A DNA stretch of 64,000 bases, from positions 1 to 64,000 of the IMG/VR virus record IMGVR_UViG_3300036715_003261. The stretch is one strand, 5' to 3'. Below are positions 29,964 through 38,953 of the stretch, in pieces. Every line of letters begins with the position of its first letter. Position 1 is the stretch's first letter. The stretch is from a virus. The position numbers and the translations under genes are program-made. The notes beneath the pieces were generated by a model that was given only the letters and a program-made list of their open reading frames with translations, ran no database searches and was not told the DNA's origin.

Positions 29964-31382
29964 TTACTCGGTGCGTACCTTGGTGGAGAGAGTTCCTGGG
30001 TATGCCGCCGCGATCGCAGACAGCTGGGCGCCAAGAGCGGCAAGCCCGCCTGCAAGCTGCGTCACTGCGGTGAGGGTGAGCGCGGTTGGTGACCCGATAA
30101 ACGCGTCCGGGGCGATCGTCACGAGGGCGGTCGCTGCAATCGTTTCTGCAGCAGCGCCGGCGGCTCCGAGAGGCGACATCACCGTACTTCCGTACGCGGT
30201 GCCCTTGATCACTGGCTCGACCGCGTTGGCGCCTAGCTTCACTGCGGTGCCGCCGTCGACCGTGTAGATGCTGCCTGCCTTGGACGTAGAACTTCCGCTA
30301 ACGTCGACAGTGTCGTCTCCGCCGACTTGAACGCCACGGTTGCCTGCGATCGCTTGCGTTTCAGCACCGCTCACGCCGACATCGCGGTCGCCCCCGACGA
30401 ACGCGGTCGAATTGCGCCCCACCGATCGCGTCTCGTCGGTGCTGACCGTGGTGGTTGCTGATGCCCCGATCGAGGACGACATGCTCCCGCCCACGACGTG
30501 CGTCTCGTCTCCGCCGACGGTGGCGGTCCTCGACCCTGCAACATCGTGCCGCATCTCGGACGTTCCCTTGTCGCCAGACGACAGGTCAACGCCACCATCC
30601 CCATAGATCTGCACGCGCCCATCCGAGCCGGCATGGAGCCGGAACAAGAGCTTGCCCTCGGGCTCGAGGATTCGAAAATCCAACACATCACCTGTCGCGC
30701 CGAGGTCCAAGCGGATCGTCCAGTGCTGTTCGTCCATCCCGGACTGGGTCGCCTGGTTGGAACCTGCGCGAAGCACGAACGACGTCCGCCCTTGGTCGTT
30801 CTCGATGCGCATCTGCCCGAAGTCTGAGAATTGCTGGATGCGGCGTGCGATCGTTCGCAGCGTTCCAGAAGGTCCAATCGACTGCACGTGAGCGCTCGGG
30901 CTACCCATCAAGGTAACCCCGCCCTCGAGCACGGCGACGTGGTTCCCCAGGGTGCCCACCTGGGCCCAATCACCGGCTCCCATGTCGGTGGGCGCGTTGG
31001 GCGGCTTGAAGTTGTTGGTGCCCTGTGTCAGCTGCGTGGGATCGGCATCACCCACGCCTTCGACGCCCGTCAACGTCGGTGCCTGAACCGACGGTTGCGA
31101 CGGACTTGGAAAGTCCATGCAGCCAACGATCGCGGGAATGCCCAAGTCGTAGGAGATCACGACGGTCGTGCCCGTCGGGATGTGGTCGAAGCCCGTGGCA
31201 GTCGACTTGATCTGAGGGACGTCTTGAAGCGGGCGTCCGCTGTGCGTCCGCACGATCGACGTGTGCGTTGCGGAGTTGTATGCGACGACGACGCCCAGCT
31301 CCCAATTCCCCTTACCCGTGCGCCCGAGACCTGCGGCGCCGAGATTGGCAGCACCGCGTCGTGCGCGTAGAGGGTCCTTCAC
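29964..31382 (-). CDS. Baseplate spike protein (gp5/VgrG/gpV-like)
   Basis: 472 residues from a GTG start. Residues about 25-110 look like the OB-fold domain of tail spikes (GNWELGVVVAYNSATHTSIV; GTTVVISYDLGIPAIVG). From about 265 to 385 there are short repeats of the type VGGDETHVVGG and VSGAETQAIAGN, the signature of the triple-stranded beta-helix that forms the membrane-piercing needle. An Ala/Leu-rich C-terminal segment follows. With the sheath, this supports a contractile injection tail. Confidence 0.75.
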   Translation of the reverse strand: MKDPLRARRGAANLGAAGLGRTGKGNWELGVVVAYNSATHTSIVRTHSGRPLQDVPQIKSTATGFDHIPTGTTVVISYDLGIPAIVGCMDFPSPSQPSVQAPTLTGVEGVGDADPTQLTQGTNNFKPPNAPTDMGAGDWAQVGTLGNHVAVLEGGVTLMGSPSAHVQSIGPSGTLRTIARRIQQFSDFGQMRIENDQGRTSFVLRAGSNQATQSGMDEQHWTIRLDLGATGDVLDFRILEPEGKLLFRLHAGSDGRVQIYGDGGVDLSSGDKGTSEMRHDVAGSRTATVGGDETHVVGGSMSSSIGASATTTVSTDETRSVGRNSTAFVGGDRDVGVSGAETQAIAGNRGVQVGGDDTVDVSGSSTSKAGSIYTVDGGTAVKLGANAVEPVIKGTAYGSTVMSPLGAAGAAAETIAATALVTIAPDAFIGSPTALTLTAVTQLAGGLAALGAQLSAIAAAYPGTLSTKVRTE

Positions 31383-31394
31383 GTCCCGACCGTA

Positions 31395-31742
31395 TCACGA
31401 CCCGCGCGGCGTGTTCGACGAGTTCATGGGCGGCACGGTGTACTCGACCGGGTGGCTGCGTGCATCTGGAAACCGTTTCGCCGACCATCGGAACGCGACG
31501 TAGAAGTTCACGATCACAACGAGATCAAAGATGCGTGTTGCGATGGTGAAGAATTCCCACGACTCACCATCCACCAGCTCCAGCGCCAACATGATGTTCG
31601 TGTACGCGAACAAGCACAAGGCCGCGCAGATCGCGAGGCTCACCGGGTTCTTCCGATTGCGCCACCCGCGCAAGAAGCGCCAGGCAAGCGGAAGCCATGC
31701 GACCGCGAGGGCCACCGACAAACCTGCGAGCGCGAGCTTCAT
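31395..31742 (-). CDS. Membrane protein with about three helices
   Basis: 115 residues. Hydrophobic segments lie at about 2-22, 35-55 and 68-84, the last two separated by an acidic loop (ELVDGESWEF). No family was recognised. Embedded in tail genes with two other small membrane proteins, it may take part in lysis, superinfection exclusion or membrane anchoring. Confidence 0.5.
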   Translation of the reverse strand: MKLALAGLSVALAVAWLPLAWRFLRGWRNRKNPVSLAICAALCLFAYTNIMLALELVDGESWEFFTIATRIFDLVVIVNFYVAFRWSAKRFPDARSHPVEYTVPPMNSSNTPRGS

Positions 31743-31972
31743 GCCTTCTTCGCGAACCGGCCGTGCGTCTTGGGCTCGCTGACCGTCGTGAATTGCTCGG
31801 TGGGGTCCTTGCCGAAGCGTTCACGGTACTTCGTCATGACGCTGTTCTTGAGGGCGTTGACCTCAGGGTCGAGCTGCGCGTGGAAGACCTTGTTGCGACG
31901 TCCGCAACGGACTTCGGTCCACACGATCAACCCGACAATCATCGCCAAAACACCCGTTACGATCCAGGACAC
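31739..31972 (-). CDS. Small single-span membrane protein
   Basis: 77 residues. One N-terminal helix (about 3-19) and a basic cytoplasmic-type tail (CGRRNKVF...GRFAKKA). It overlaps the next membrane gene by ATGA. A spanin or antiholin role is possible; nothing decides. Confidence 0.5.
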   Translation of the reverse strand: MSWIVTGVLAMIVGLIVWTEVRCGRRNKVFHAQLDPEVNALKNSVMTKYRERFGKDPTEQFTTVSEPKTHGRFAKKA

Positions 31973-31981
31973 GGGGCTCCT

Positions 31982-32263
31982 TCAGGCGTGAGGTGGGTGT
32001 GTCGGCGGGCGCGCGGCCGGCAGTCCGTCGACGGTCTTCGCCATGACCGTGACGGCAGTGAGGAGGTTCTGGATGCTGTCCGTGAAGCGGTCCATGCGCT
32101 TTTCGACGCGCCACATGAACCAGAGGCTGACGAAGATGGGGAACCCGAACTCACGCAGCAACGCGGCTGCATCCGCAGTGCCATTGCCGCCACCATCAGC
32201 ACCCATGCACAGGGCGACGATGACAACCAGCACCGACCATTCACGTACCGTGCGCATGGTCAC
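31982..32263 (-). CDS. Small membrane protein, YvrJ-like
   Basis: 93 residues from GTG32263, overlapping the upstream stop; ATG32257 is the alternative. A first hydrophobic segment (VREWSVLVVIVALCMGA) precedes LLREFGFPIFVSLWFMWRVE, which has the (G)FPi-v-s-x-f...R.E pattern of the YvrJ family of short membrane proteins, and then an amphipathic helix. Function unknown; often near phage lysis genes. Confidence 0.5.
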   Translation of the reverse strand: MTMRTVREWSVLVVIVALCMGADGGGNGTADAAALLREFGFPIFVSLWFMWRVEKRMDRFTDSIQNLLTAVTVMAKTVDGLPAARPPTHPPHA

Positions 32264-33015
32264 TCGAGCGGAACCGTATCGCCAGGCGCGTTCGTCTGGT
32301 TCTCGCCGGTGGTAGTGTTGTCGATGAACCCGAGCACGGCATCGATCGACGTCGCCGTGATGCCCGAGCCACCGCCCGCGTTCGGACGCGTGCCCGGCTT
32401 GGTCAGGCTGCCGAATGGCAGAAGGCGATCCGACATGCCCGAGACGTTCTCGAGCACGAGGTTCTGGCCGGCGTTCCAGCCGATGGCGTAGCTGGTGATC
32501 ATCGACAGCTCGGCGTAGAAGCCGCCGCAGAAGCCGTGCGTCTTGTCGCGGAACACCGCGCCCATGCCGAACGGGATCAGGAACAGCTCGGAGTCGAGGT
32601 TGATGAAGTACTTCTTGCTGTTCGGATCCGCGTCGGATGCCTGGTCATCGAACAGCGACGGATTGATGCCACCGGCGACCGCGTTGTGCGACAGCACGCG
32701 AAGCAGGTTGCGCCCGTTCACGAACAGACGGCCCATCGTCCACTGGGTCTGGGCCTTGCCGCTGACGTAGAACGAACGCCCCGAGCCGATCGCCATCATC
32801 GGCTGCGTCGGCTTGGTCTGCGTGAAGTTGACGGCTTGCAGCATGCCGATGGCGAGCAGGTTTTGTGACCCCACATTCTGCCGACGGGCGGGGCCTGCCA
32901 GCACGAGCGTGTCGTCAGGATGCGCTGCGGTGTATGCAGCGTTGTCCATCACACGCTCGACGTAGCTCTGCTGGAACGCCCAGGTATCGAATCCTTGAAC
33001 TACGCCGAGTGCCAT
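32260..33015 (-). CDS. Probable tail tube or tail structural protein
   Basis: 251 residues with a strong AAGGAG ribosome site, consistent with high expression. Beta-rich sequence with Gly/Asn-rich loops (GSGRSFYVSGKAQTQW; GMGAVFRDKTHGFCGGFYAE). It is encoded in the same direction as, and about 2 kb downstream of, the sheath gene, where tubes are often found. Tube identity is inferred from position, size and expression signal only. Confidence 0.45.
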   Translation of the reverse strand: MALGVVQGFDTWAFQQSYVERVMDNAAYTAAHPDDTLVLAGPARRQNVGSQNLLAIGMLQAVNFTQTKPTQPMMAIGSGRSFYVSGKAQTQWTMGRLFVNGRNLLRVLSHNAVAGGINPSLFDDQASDADPNSKKYFINLDSELFLIPFGMGAVFRDKTHGFCGGFYAELSMITSYAIGWNAGQNLVLENVSGMSDRLLPFGSLTKPGTRPNAGGGSGITATSIDAVLGFIDNTTTGENQTNAPGDTVPLE

Positions 33016-33026
33016 AACGTTCTCCT

Positions 33027-33959
33027 TCAGGCTTTCATGTAGCGCAGGCCCTTGGTGGCTCCAATTGTGCCACCAACGGATGCGAGTAGATCAGGAAGTG
33101 ACATGCCGATGCCGGGCACGTTGACCTGGTGACCGAGAAGCTTTTCGATGCCGTAGGCTCCGAGCGCGCCGAGACCGCCACCCACCAAGCCGCCGCCTGC
33201 CATGCCGCCGAACGTACGTGCCCCTGCTTCAGGGCCGTGTTTGACCAAGGCTTCCGCAACGGGGTAGCCCGGGATCTCACCCTTCAGTACGTCCCCAATG
33301 GGCTCACGCCCATGCGCGTGTGCCGATTGCTTCATGCGTGGCTGCAGGAGGTGTGCGCCCTGCAGCGCCCACGACGGGATATCCTGAGACGTCGCGTCGA
33401 GGTTGTACGGTGCACCGGGCGGCACGGTGGCGTCTTCCGCCTCTTCGACCTTCTCCTTGAGGAGCTGGCCGGTGGTGCCGCCGGTGATGCCACCGAGCAA
33501 CATGCCCAGGTCCGGCTGCTTGAACTTCGCGCCGATCGCACGGCCCGCAAAGCTACCCAGCGCAGGAGCTGCGACCGCCGGGAAAATCGACGCGAAACTT
33601 GCGTTCTTTCGACCACCCAGAAGGTCGCCCAACATGCGCATGAAGCCGCCTGCCGCAGGCGTTGCGGAGGATGCGGGAACTGCGCGGCGTGCTGCCAGCG
33701 TGCGCTCGACGTCACCCATGCGGGACTCGAGCTGTCCCGCCTGCTGCCCGAGAACGTTCGCCTGCTGCCCGAGGCGGCCATGAAGACCGCCGGCACCCGC
33801 ACCCACCGCCATGTCGCGCAGAGGGTGCTCGTCGCTGCTGAGCAAGCTCGTGAGGCCACCGATGCCGGCGCCGGCGAGCGCACCGCCCAGAGGTGTATTC
33901 GTCAGCAACTTGCTGACGTCCACCGGAAGGGCTGCGATCTTGAACTGCTCGACGCTCAT
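33027..33959 (-). CDS. Glycine-zipper-rich virion-type protein
   Basis: 310 residues with several long Gly/Ala zipper segments (GGALAGAGIGGL; MAGGGLVGGGLGALGAYG) that are typical of proteins inserting in or crossing membranes. It also has a Gln-rich coiled-coil-like stretch (LGQQANVLGQQAGQLE). It begins MSVEQFKIAALPVD. Possibly an ejected internal protein that helps DNA passage, by analogy with other phages; this is inference. Confidence 0.5.
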   Translation of the reverse strand: MSVEQFKIAALPVDVSKLLTNTPLGGALAGAGIGGLTSLLSSDEHPLRDMAVGAGAGGLHGRLGQQANVLGQQAGQLESRMGDVERTLAARRAVPASSATPAAGGFMRMLGDLLGGRKNASFASIFPAVAAPALGSFAGRAIGAKFKQPDLGMLLGGITGGTTGQLLKEKVEEAEDATVPPGAPYNLDATSQDIPSWALQGAHLLQPRMKQSAHAHGREPIGDVLKGEIPGYPVAEALVKHGPEAGARTFGGMAGGGLVGGGLGALGAYGIEKLLGHQVNVPGIGMSLPDLLASVGGTIGATKGLRYMKA

Positions 33960-34267
33960 CGAATCCCCATCATGTGAGGACCTGTTGGGGGTAGTGACGC
34001 GGTCTCGAGGTGTCGTGCAAGCGCGTCAGCAGGTGACACTTGCATGTGCGCGGGCAGTAGGTTGCGACGCAGGAACTTGCCGGGCGCTTCCTGCAAGCGA
34101 TCGATGTGTGCGAAGGCGCCCGGCACAAGCGCCTTCGCGGTGCTTTTGGCAGCGCCCATCGCAAGCAACGGAAGCGTGTCCTGGATCATGCCCATGATCG
34201 AGCCCTCGCGAACGCCGAATCGCTTCGACGCCGCTTCGACTCCGCTGTGGTAGGCGCGCTTGATCAT
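33956..34267 (-). CDS. Small virion-type protein with N-terminal AYxxG tag
   Basis: 103 residues. Residues 5-19, AYHSGVEAASKRFGV, are the tag. A short hydrophobic helix (LLAMGAAKSTAKALV) and a basic region follow. It is coupled by overlap to the glycine-zipper gene. Function unknown. Confidence 0.6.
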   Translation of the reverse strand: MIKRAYHSGVEAASKRFGVREGSIMGMIQDTLPLLAMGAAKSTAKALVPGAFAHIDRLQEAPGKFLRRNLLPAHMQVSPADALARHLETASLPPTGPHMMGIR

Positions 34268-34271
34268 TTGG

Positions 34272-34913
34272 TCAGTTTGGCATCGGGGGCTTCGGCGGCA
34301 TCAGCTTGTTGCCAATCGCCTGGCCACCGGCTTGGGCTGCGGTGTCGAATGCAGCGCCTGCTAGCCCGCTGCCCACACGCCCCGCGATGGCAGGCGCAGC
34401 CTTGCCAAGCAGAGAGCGACCGAGCATCGGGGCAGCCGCGCCAAGCAGCGCAGGGAGGAAGGCCTCCTTGATGCCGAACGCTGCGGCGGCGGCCTTGATG
34501 CCGTCGGTGTAGCGGGACTCGAGGGCCCCGCCCTTCATGCGCTCCATCAACGAAGGACGGTGCGGTTCCATGCCAGCCGCCGTGCCTGCGGCCGCACCGC
34601 CGAGACCTCCTGCGGCAGCACCTCCCACGCCAAGCAGCGCACCCATGTCTTGGGCGACCGCGGGGTCGAGATGGAGCAGCTTGCCGAGCAGTGCACCCGT
34701 GCCAGCGCCGGCGAGGCCGCCACCAAGTGCACCAGCACCACCACCGAGAAGACCGCCGCCGAGGGCGCCACCGAATGACGCGAGCTTCTCCTCGCGACCA
34801 CGATGCTCGCGCGAGATCTCGACGTTGACCTTCGACCCGGGCATGAAGCCTTGCGAGGCTTCCGCGCCCTTGACGAGGTCCGCGATGAACTTGTCGAAGA
34901 AGTTGTCGGACAT
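34272..34913 (-). CDS. Glycine-zipper virion-type protein with internal tag
   Basis: 213 residues. Residues 47-112 are a long Gly/Ala/Leu zipper. The tag appears inside as RYTDGIKAAAAAFGI (134-148), followed by a second hydrophobic Ala/Gly/Leu region and a Pro-Met tail. It is immediately downstream of the sheath gene. Probably a membrane-active or internal virion protein; function inferred only from composition. Confidence 0.5.
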   Translation of the reverse strand: MSDNFFDKFIADLVKGAEASQGFMPGSKVNVEISREHRGREEKLASFGGALGGGLLGGGAGALGGGLAGAGTGALLGKLLHLDPAVAQDMGALLGVGGAAAGGLGGAAAGTAAGMEPHRPSLMERMKGGALESRYTDGIKAAAAAFGIKEAFLPALLGAAAPMLGRSLLGKAAPAIAGRVGSGLAGAAFDTAAQAGGQAIGNKLMPPKPPMPN

Positions 34914-34922
34914 GAAGGCGCC

Positions 34923-37328
34923 TTACGCCACCAGGTGGAGTTCGATGACGTTGAGCGGCTTGGGCAAGCCGATCGCGCAGTACATCAGCACGCGGTCCGC
35001 CGACGTCGGCGAGACCTCGAGCGCCGTGATGGCGAACGAGGTCAGCGGCGCACCGATCTTCGCTGCCGTGCGCAGCAACAGGAGCTGCGAGCCGGTGATC
35101 AGCGCACCGTGCAGCTGCGTCAGCGTGTCGAGCGTGACGTTGTACTGACCGAGGAAGTCCTCGAGGATGTCGACGAAGAACAACGACACGAAGTCGAAGT
35201 TCTTGACGACGGAGAACTCGCCCGACTCGAGCGTCGCCGGGTCCGTGGTCAGCTGGTGGATGGTGTACGGCAGCGACGTGGTCGTCTGCTGCGCGAACAC
35301 GTACCACCCACCGTTCGAGATGTCGGTGAGCTGGCTGTCCGTGAAGTACGTGTTCGAGTCGTAGATCTGGGACACGCCCGCGATGCCGAGGTTGGTGAAC
35401 CCCTGCTGCGACGGCAGACCCGCGGTCATGCCGCCGACCGCGCATGCCAGGTAGTAGCCCGGCTGCTTGGTGCCGCCCGTGACACCTGCGACGTCGCACT
35501 TGTCCGGCCACACGAGGACCGTGCGCTTGGAGTTGAATGACTGCGCGACCGCCACCAGCTCGGTGACTTGCTGGCTCTTCGAGAGCGTACGAACGATCTC
35601 GAAGTTGACCGTTGTCAGGCCGACGAGGGCGCCGCCGATCCGCTTCACGCCGTGTGGCAGCTCGTTCTGGACCGTCGAGCTGTCCTGCCCGTTGTTGACG
35701 ATCTGCAGACGTTGATCGCTGATGACGTTGTTGACGACGAGCGTCGTGAAGACGGTGGCCGAGGTGATCGCTGCGTTCGGGTCGACCGGGATCTTGATGA
35801 GGTCACCCGCAGCGACGCCGCTCGCGATGAACGTGCCGCTCGGGTCCTTGAGGATCAGGAACAGGTCATCGCCGGCCGACGTGATGACACCAATGAGCGC
35901 GGCCGAAGGCACGCGAACCGTGGTCCCGTCCGCATAGACGATCGCGCAGGTGATGTTGCACGTGCCCGCGCCCGCGAACGGTGTCGCGACGTCGACCTCG
36001 ATCGTGGTCGCGCTCTCGACGGACGCGATCGGATAGTCGCCGAGTGCGACATCGCCGAGGACAGACGAGATTGTCACGCGGAGGATGTCGCCCGGGATGA
36101 CGCCGCCGCCCGTGGTGAGCAGGGTCGCCACGCCCGTCAGCACGATCTTCGTGATCGCACTGGGCGCGCTTCCGCTGAGCTGCAGTGGTGCGCCCGTGGC
36201 CGACGCACCCACGATCGTCTTGGTCACCGGCAGCGTGCCGTTGCCGATGACGACGCGGAAGCGCTGCGGACGACCGTGAACGTTGTCGGGCAGCGCGAGT
36301 CCGACGCAGTCCGAGTTCCACATCGCGAAGATCGACACGTCGGTCGTCATCGGGATGATGGCGTAGACATCGGGGCGTGCCGAGATGTGGTCTCGCACGG
36401 TGACGTGTCCCGCGAGGTCGTCGGACAGCACGCCGATGAACTGAACGACCGAGGTCGTGTTCTCGAGCGCGACGAACGCACCTGCCGCGAGCGGGTTGCG
36501 CACGTCGAGACGGCCGATCTTCGACAGGATGTCGGCCTCGGACTCGATGGTGTCGAGGTCGACGATGTCTTGACGAAGCGAGCGGTACGCCTCGTACACG
36601 ACGGCGTACGACACGGGCTTGCTACCCTGCCCGGTCACTGCCAGCGTCACGCTGCCGGCGATCTTCACGGCGTTGTTGGTGTGCGAGACGAACGACGAAG
36701 CGATCTGGACGTCGTTGATCTGCCGCTCGATGTACCAGTGCTGGTTGGCTGCCGGCACGAACGTTCCGCCGGTGACGTCTGCTGTGAGCAGCAGCTGGGT
36801 GTCCGAGACAACCGAGAGCACCGTGCGCGCGATGACGACCGTGCCCGCATCGACGATGACGAGACGGTCGCCCGGCAACACCTTGCCCGGCCCTGCCGTG
36901 GCGAACGTGGTCGGCCCTGGGAGGGTCTCGGCGGTGTCGAACTGGTTGGGCGTCAGGACCGTGGTCGTGCCCTTGATGCCACCACCCGCGTCGACGCCCT
37001 TGCCCGCGATACGGACGCGCGCTTGGTCGAAGTAGATCGCGACGCTCGAGCCATCCAGGATGGCCCCGACAGCGTTGTTCGGCGGCTCGGCAACCGTGAT
37101 CACGGCAGGGCCCGTCGGCAGCGTCCCGTCAGGGGATGCTTCCAACGTGCCATACGCCGGCGTGACCTGGATGTCGGTCTTGTCGGCGTAGTCCGTGGTG
37201 CCGGGCTTGAAGTAGTCCTGGATGTGGAACGCGGGCCCCACGACAAGGCAGTTCAGGTCTGGAGACGTCGGCGTGACCGTCGGCGTGGCCAGGTCCTGGT
37301 AAACGAGTACGACTGGTCGAATGGCCAT
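34923..37328 (-). CDS. Contractile tail sheath protein
   Basis: 801 residues, long for a sheath but within the range of large phages with inserted surface domains. The C-terminal region has the sheath pattern: a variable-domain-to-core shift around YTIHQLTTDP, then EFSVVKNFDFVSLFFVDILE, a helix (FLGQYN...LHGALITGSQLLLL) and a terminal beta strand. The N-terminal IRPVVLVYQDLA start is also typical. It forms the outer contractile tube and marks this phage as a myovirus. A TATAAT promoter lies 33 bases before the ATG, with GGAG as ribosome site. Confidence 0.8.
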   Translation of the reverse strand: MAIRPVVLVYQDLATPTVTPTSPDLNCLVVGPAFHIQDYFKPGTTDYADKTDIQVTPAYGTLEASPDGTLPTGPAVITVAEPPNNAVGAILDGSSVAIYFDQARVRIAGKGVDAGGGIKGTTTVLTPNQFDTAETLPGPTTFATAGPGKVLPGDRLVIVDAGTVVIARTVLSVVSDTQLLLTADVTGGTFVPAANQHWYIERQINDVQIASSFVSHTNNAVKIAGSVTLAVTGQGSKPVSYAVVYEAYRSLRQDIVDLDTIESEADILSKIGRLDVRNPLAAGAFVALENTTSVVQFIGVLSDDLAGHVTVRDHISARPDVYAIIPMTTDVSIFAMWNSDCVGLALPDNVHGRPQRFRVVIGNGTLPVTKTIVGASATGAPLQLSGSAPSAITKIVLTGVATLLTTGGGVIPGDILRVTISSVLGDVALGDYPIASVESATTIEVDVATPFAGAGTCNITCAIVYADGTTVRVPSAALIGVITSAGDDLFLILKDPSGTFIASGVAAGDLIKIPVDPNAAITSATVFTTLVVNNVISDQRLQIVNNGQDSSTVQNELPHGVKRIGGALVGLTTVNFEIVRTLSKSQQVTELVAVAQSFNSKRTVLVWPDKCDVAGVTGGTKQPGYYLACAVGGMTAGLPSQQGFTNLGIAGVSQIYDSNTYFTDSQLTDISNGGWYVFAQQTTTSLPYTIHQLTTDPATLESGEFSVVKNFDFVSLFFVDILEDFLGQYNVTLDTLTQLHGALITGSQLLLLRTAAKIGAPLTSFAITALEVSPTSADRVLMYCAIGLPKPLNVIELHLVA

Positions 37329-37361
37329 GGGTCAGTGCTCCGAGTCCATAGGGTTGCGGAA

Positions 37362-37367
37362 ATTATA
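37362..37367 (-). promoter_or_regulatory. TATAAT promoter box for the sheath gene
   Basis: The minus strand reads CACCC-TATAAT-TTCC, followed by a leader of about 33 bases that contains GGAG and the ATG at 37328. This is the leadered form of the promoter, as expected for a highly expressed structural gene. Confidence 0.65.
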
Positions 37368-37399
37368 GGGTGTTGACGGTCGGATCGCGATGTTGGCGA

Positions 37400-38107
37400 C
37401 TACTTGGACGGAGCGGACCCAGAGAGGGCGATGGTTTCGAAATACGCGGTGGCAGAATCTGCACCCGAACGGACGACGTCCAATTCTACGCTTCGCAGCA
37501 GGGGCGCGGTTGGCGCATTCGTCCAGCGTTGTGGGTACTGCGCCACGAAGGTCACGGACGTCACCCACTGATCTTTGTCGCGCTGCGCGGGTTGCGTGCG
37601 TCCAACCGTGATTGGCGTCATGTCGTGCAGCCCGAATTTCCCCTGGATGAGGTCGCTCGATGCCTGCAGGAAGATCCCAACAATGTCGCCAAGCACCGCG
37701 CTCTCGGCACGTTTTCCGGTCACGCACTCGATCAGAATCGGCACGGATTGAAGGTTCCAGAACCCTTCGAGGCCCGTCTTGAGGTTCACGCCAACACGGT
37801 CACCCAGTACGACACGCCCCATCGTCTGGTCATCACAGTCGACATAGACTGCAGGCCGAAAGTTCCGGTGTGTCTTGTCTTCGTTGAACGCACTTTCGAC
37901 GGCGAGTCGCGTGACTTTGATGTCCGGATCCCACCGCCACTGGAATTCGTCCCCAACGACTTCGCGTGCAAACCGCTTCCGGATGATTTCAACAAACACG
38001 CCCAACACCGCAAGCTTTGACCCTGGACGGATGCTGACTTGCTGCGTTTCTTCCGGCGAAGGTTGATTCTTCGGGTCCGGTACGTAGTTGGGGTAGTTGT
38101 CGCTCAT
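37400..38107 (-). CDS. Probable head-tail/tail-terminator structural protein
   Basis: 235 residues, alpha/beta, with a central DQTMGRVVLGDRVGVNLKTG strand region and RWTNAPTAPLLRSVELDV near the C-terminus. Location between neck-type genes and the sheath suggests a tail completion or terminator protein. No diagnostic motif. Confidence 0.45.
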   Translation of the reverse strand: MSDNYPNYVPDPKNQPSPEETQQVSIRPGSKLAVLGVFVEIIRKRFAREVVGDEFQWRWDPDIKVTRLAVESAFNEDKTHRNFRPAVYVDCDDQTMGRVVLGDRVGVNLKTGLEGFWNLQSVPILIECVTGKRAESAVLGDIVGIFLQASSDLIQGKFGLHDMTPITVGRTQPAQRDKDQWVTSVTFVAQYPQRWTNAPTAPLLRSVELDVVRSGADSATAYFETIALSGSAPSK

Positions 38108-38110
38108 GAA

Positions 38111-38953
38111 TTAGTACAGCGGTGGAACAGCTGTTGGGTCAACGAGTAGCTTGTATTCGACCGAGTTGTGTCCCAGTAGCGACGTCGTCACCTTCTGGTG
38201 AACCGTGACACTCTTGAGTTCCGTGTGGTGTGTACGCTGAACCTGGTAGCGTTCGTTGCGCACGAGGTCGACAAGGATGTCTTTGTATTCGACGAGCGGG
38301 TAGTCGAGGATATTAAAGTCGTTGAACTTGACGTCACTGTCGCCATGCGACGTGATGTTCGTAGCGACCGTTGCAGCTTCGCGCCGTCCGCGGATCAATG
38401 TCGGGGCCCAGTACCCGCCCACGAACGTCGTGCCATAGCAGATGAGGCAATGCTCGAGCGTAGACTCTTTGGTCACCGGGTCGTAACACTGAGGACAGCG
38501 GTCGCCCCAACGCTTCCGCTTGAGCACGATGAGTGGGATGCCGTTGAGACGGCGATAGCCCACCGCTTGATCGTGGAGGATCTTGCGTTTGAACAACCGG
38601 GTTCGCCGATCGAGACCCGGCTCGACTGGCGTCGGCTCGCTCGTGAACATGTTCGCGGATCCCGACGGAGGCGTGACCGTGAGCTGGTAGTACAGGACGC
38701 GCGCGAGCGAGAACAGGTTCACGCCTTCGCGCCCTGCGTTCTTCGGGTCTGCAGGCGGGAGGTTGAACTTGTCGTCGATGAAGTTGTACGCGTCGCGCAA
38801 GCCCGTTGCGACGGACTCCCAGGGGCCGCTGGGACTTTCCGAACGTGCGATGTCGACGAAGAACGCGCCGCTCTCGTCCGATTCAACATCCCACTGAACG
38901 AACACCGCCGTTGGGAACAACGCCGTGGTGCGGGTGATGCGAACTTCAGCCAA
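38111..38953 (-). CDS. Structural protein with four-cysteine zinc site
   Basis: 280 residues. Beta-rich N-terminal domain (TALFPTAVFVQWDVE; SPSGPWESVATG, fibronectin-like in style) and a CPQCYDPVTKESTLEHCLIC zinc knuckle around residue 150-170. A beta-rich C-terminus follows. TTG38953 is the likely start: the frame is closed by the upstream gene, and GGCGG lies before it. Probably a head-to-tail connector component. Confidence 0.5.
   Translation of the reverse strand: MAEVRITRTTALFPTAVFVQWDVESDESGAFFVDIARSESPSGPWESVATGLRDAYNFIDDKFNLPPADPKNAGREGVNLFSLARVLYYQLTVTPPSGSANMFTSEPTPVEPGLDRRTRLFKRKILHDQAVGYRRLNGIPLIVLKRKRWGDRCPQCYDPVTKESTLEHCLICYGTTFVGGYWAPTLIRGRREAATVATNITSHGDSDVKFNDFNILDYPLVEYKDILVDLVRNERYQVQRTHHTELKSVTVHQKVTTSLLGHNSVEYKLLVDPTAVPPLY

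Noticed and set aside
35568-37376. Long rightward open frame (about 600 codons) opposite the tail sheath gene
   Set aside because: It is the antisense shadow of the sheath gene: very Arg/Asp-rich, no ribosome site, no domain. Similar shadows opposite most leftward genes (for example 46990-48225 and 52011-53603) were also left out.
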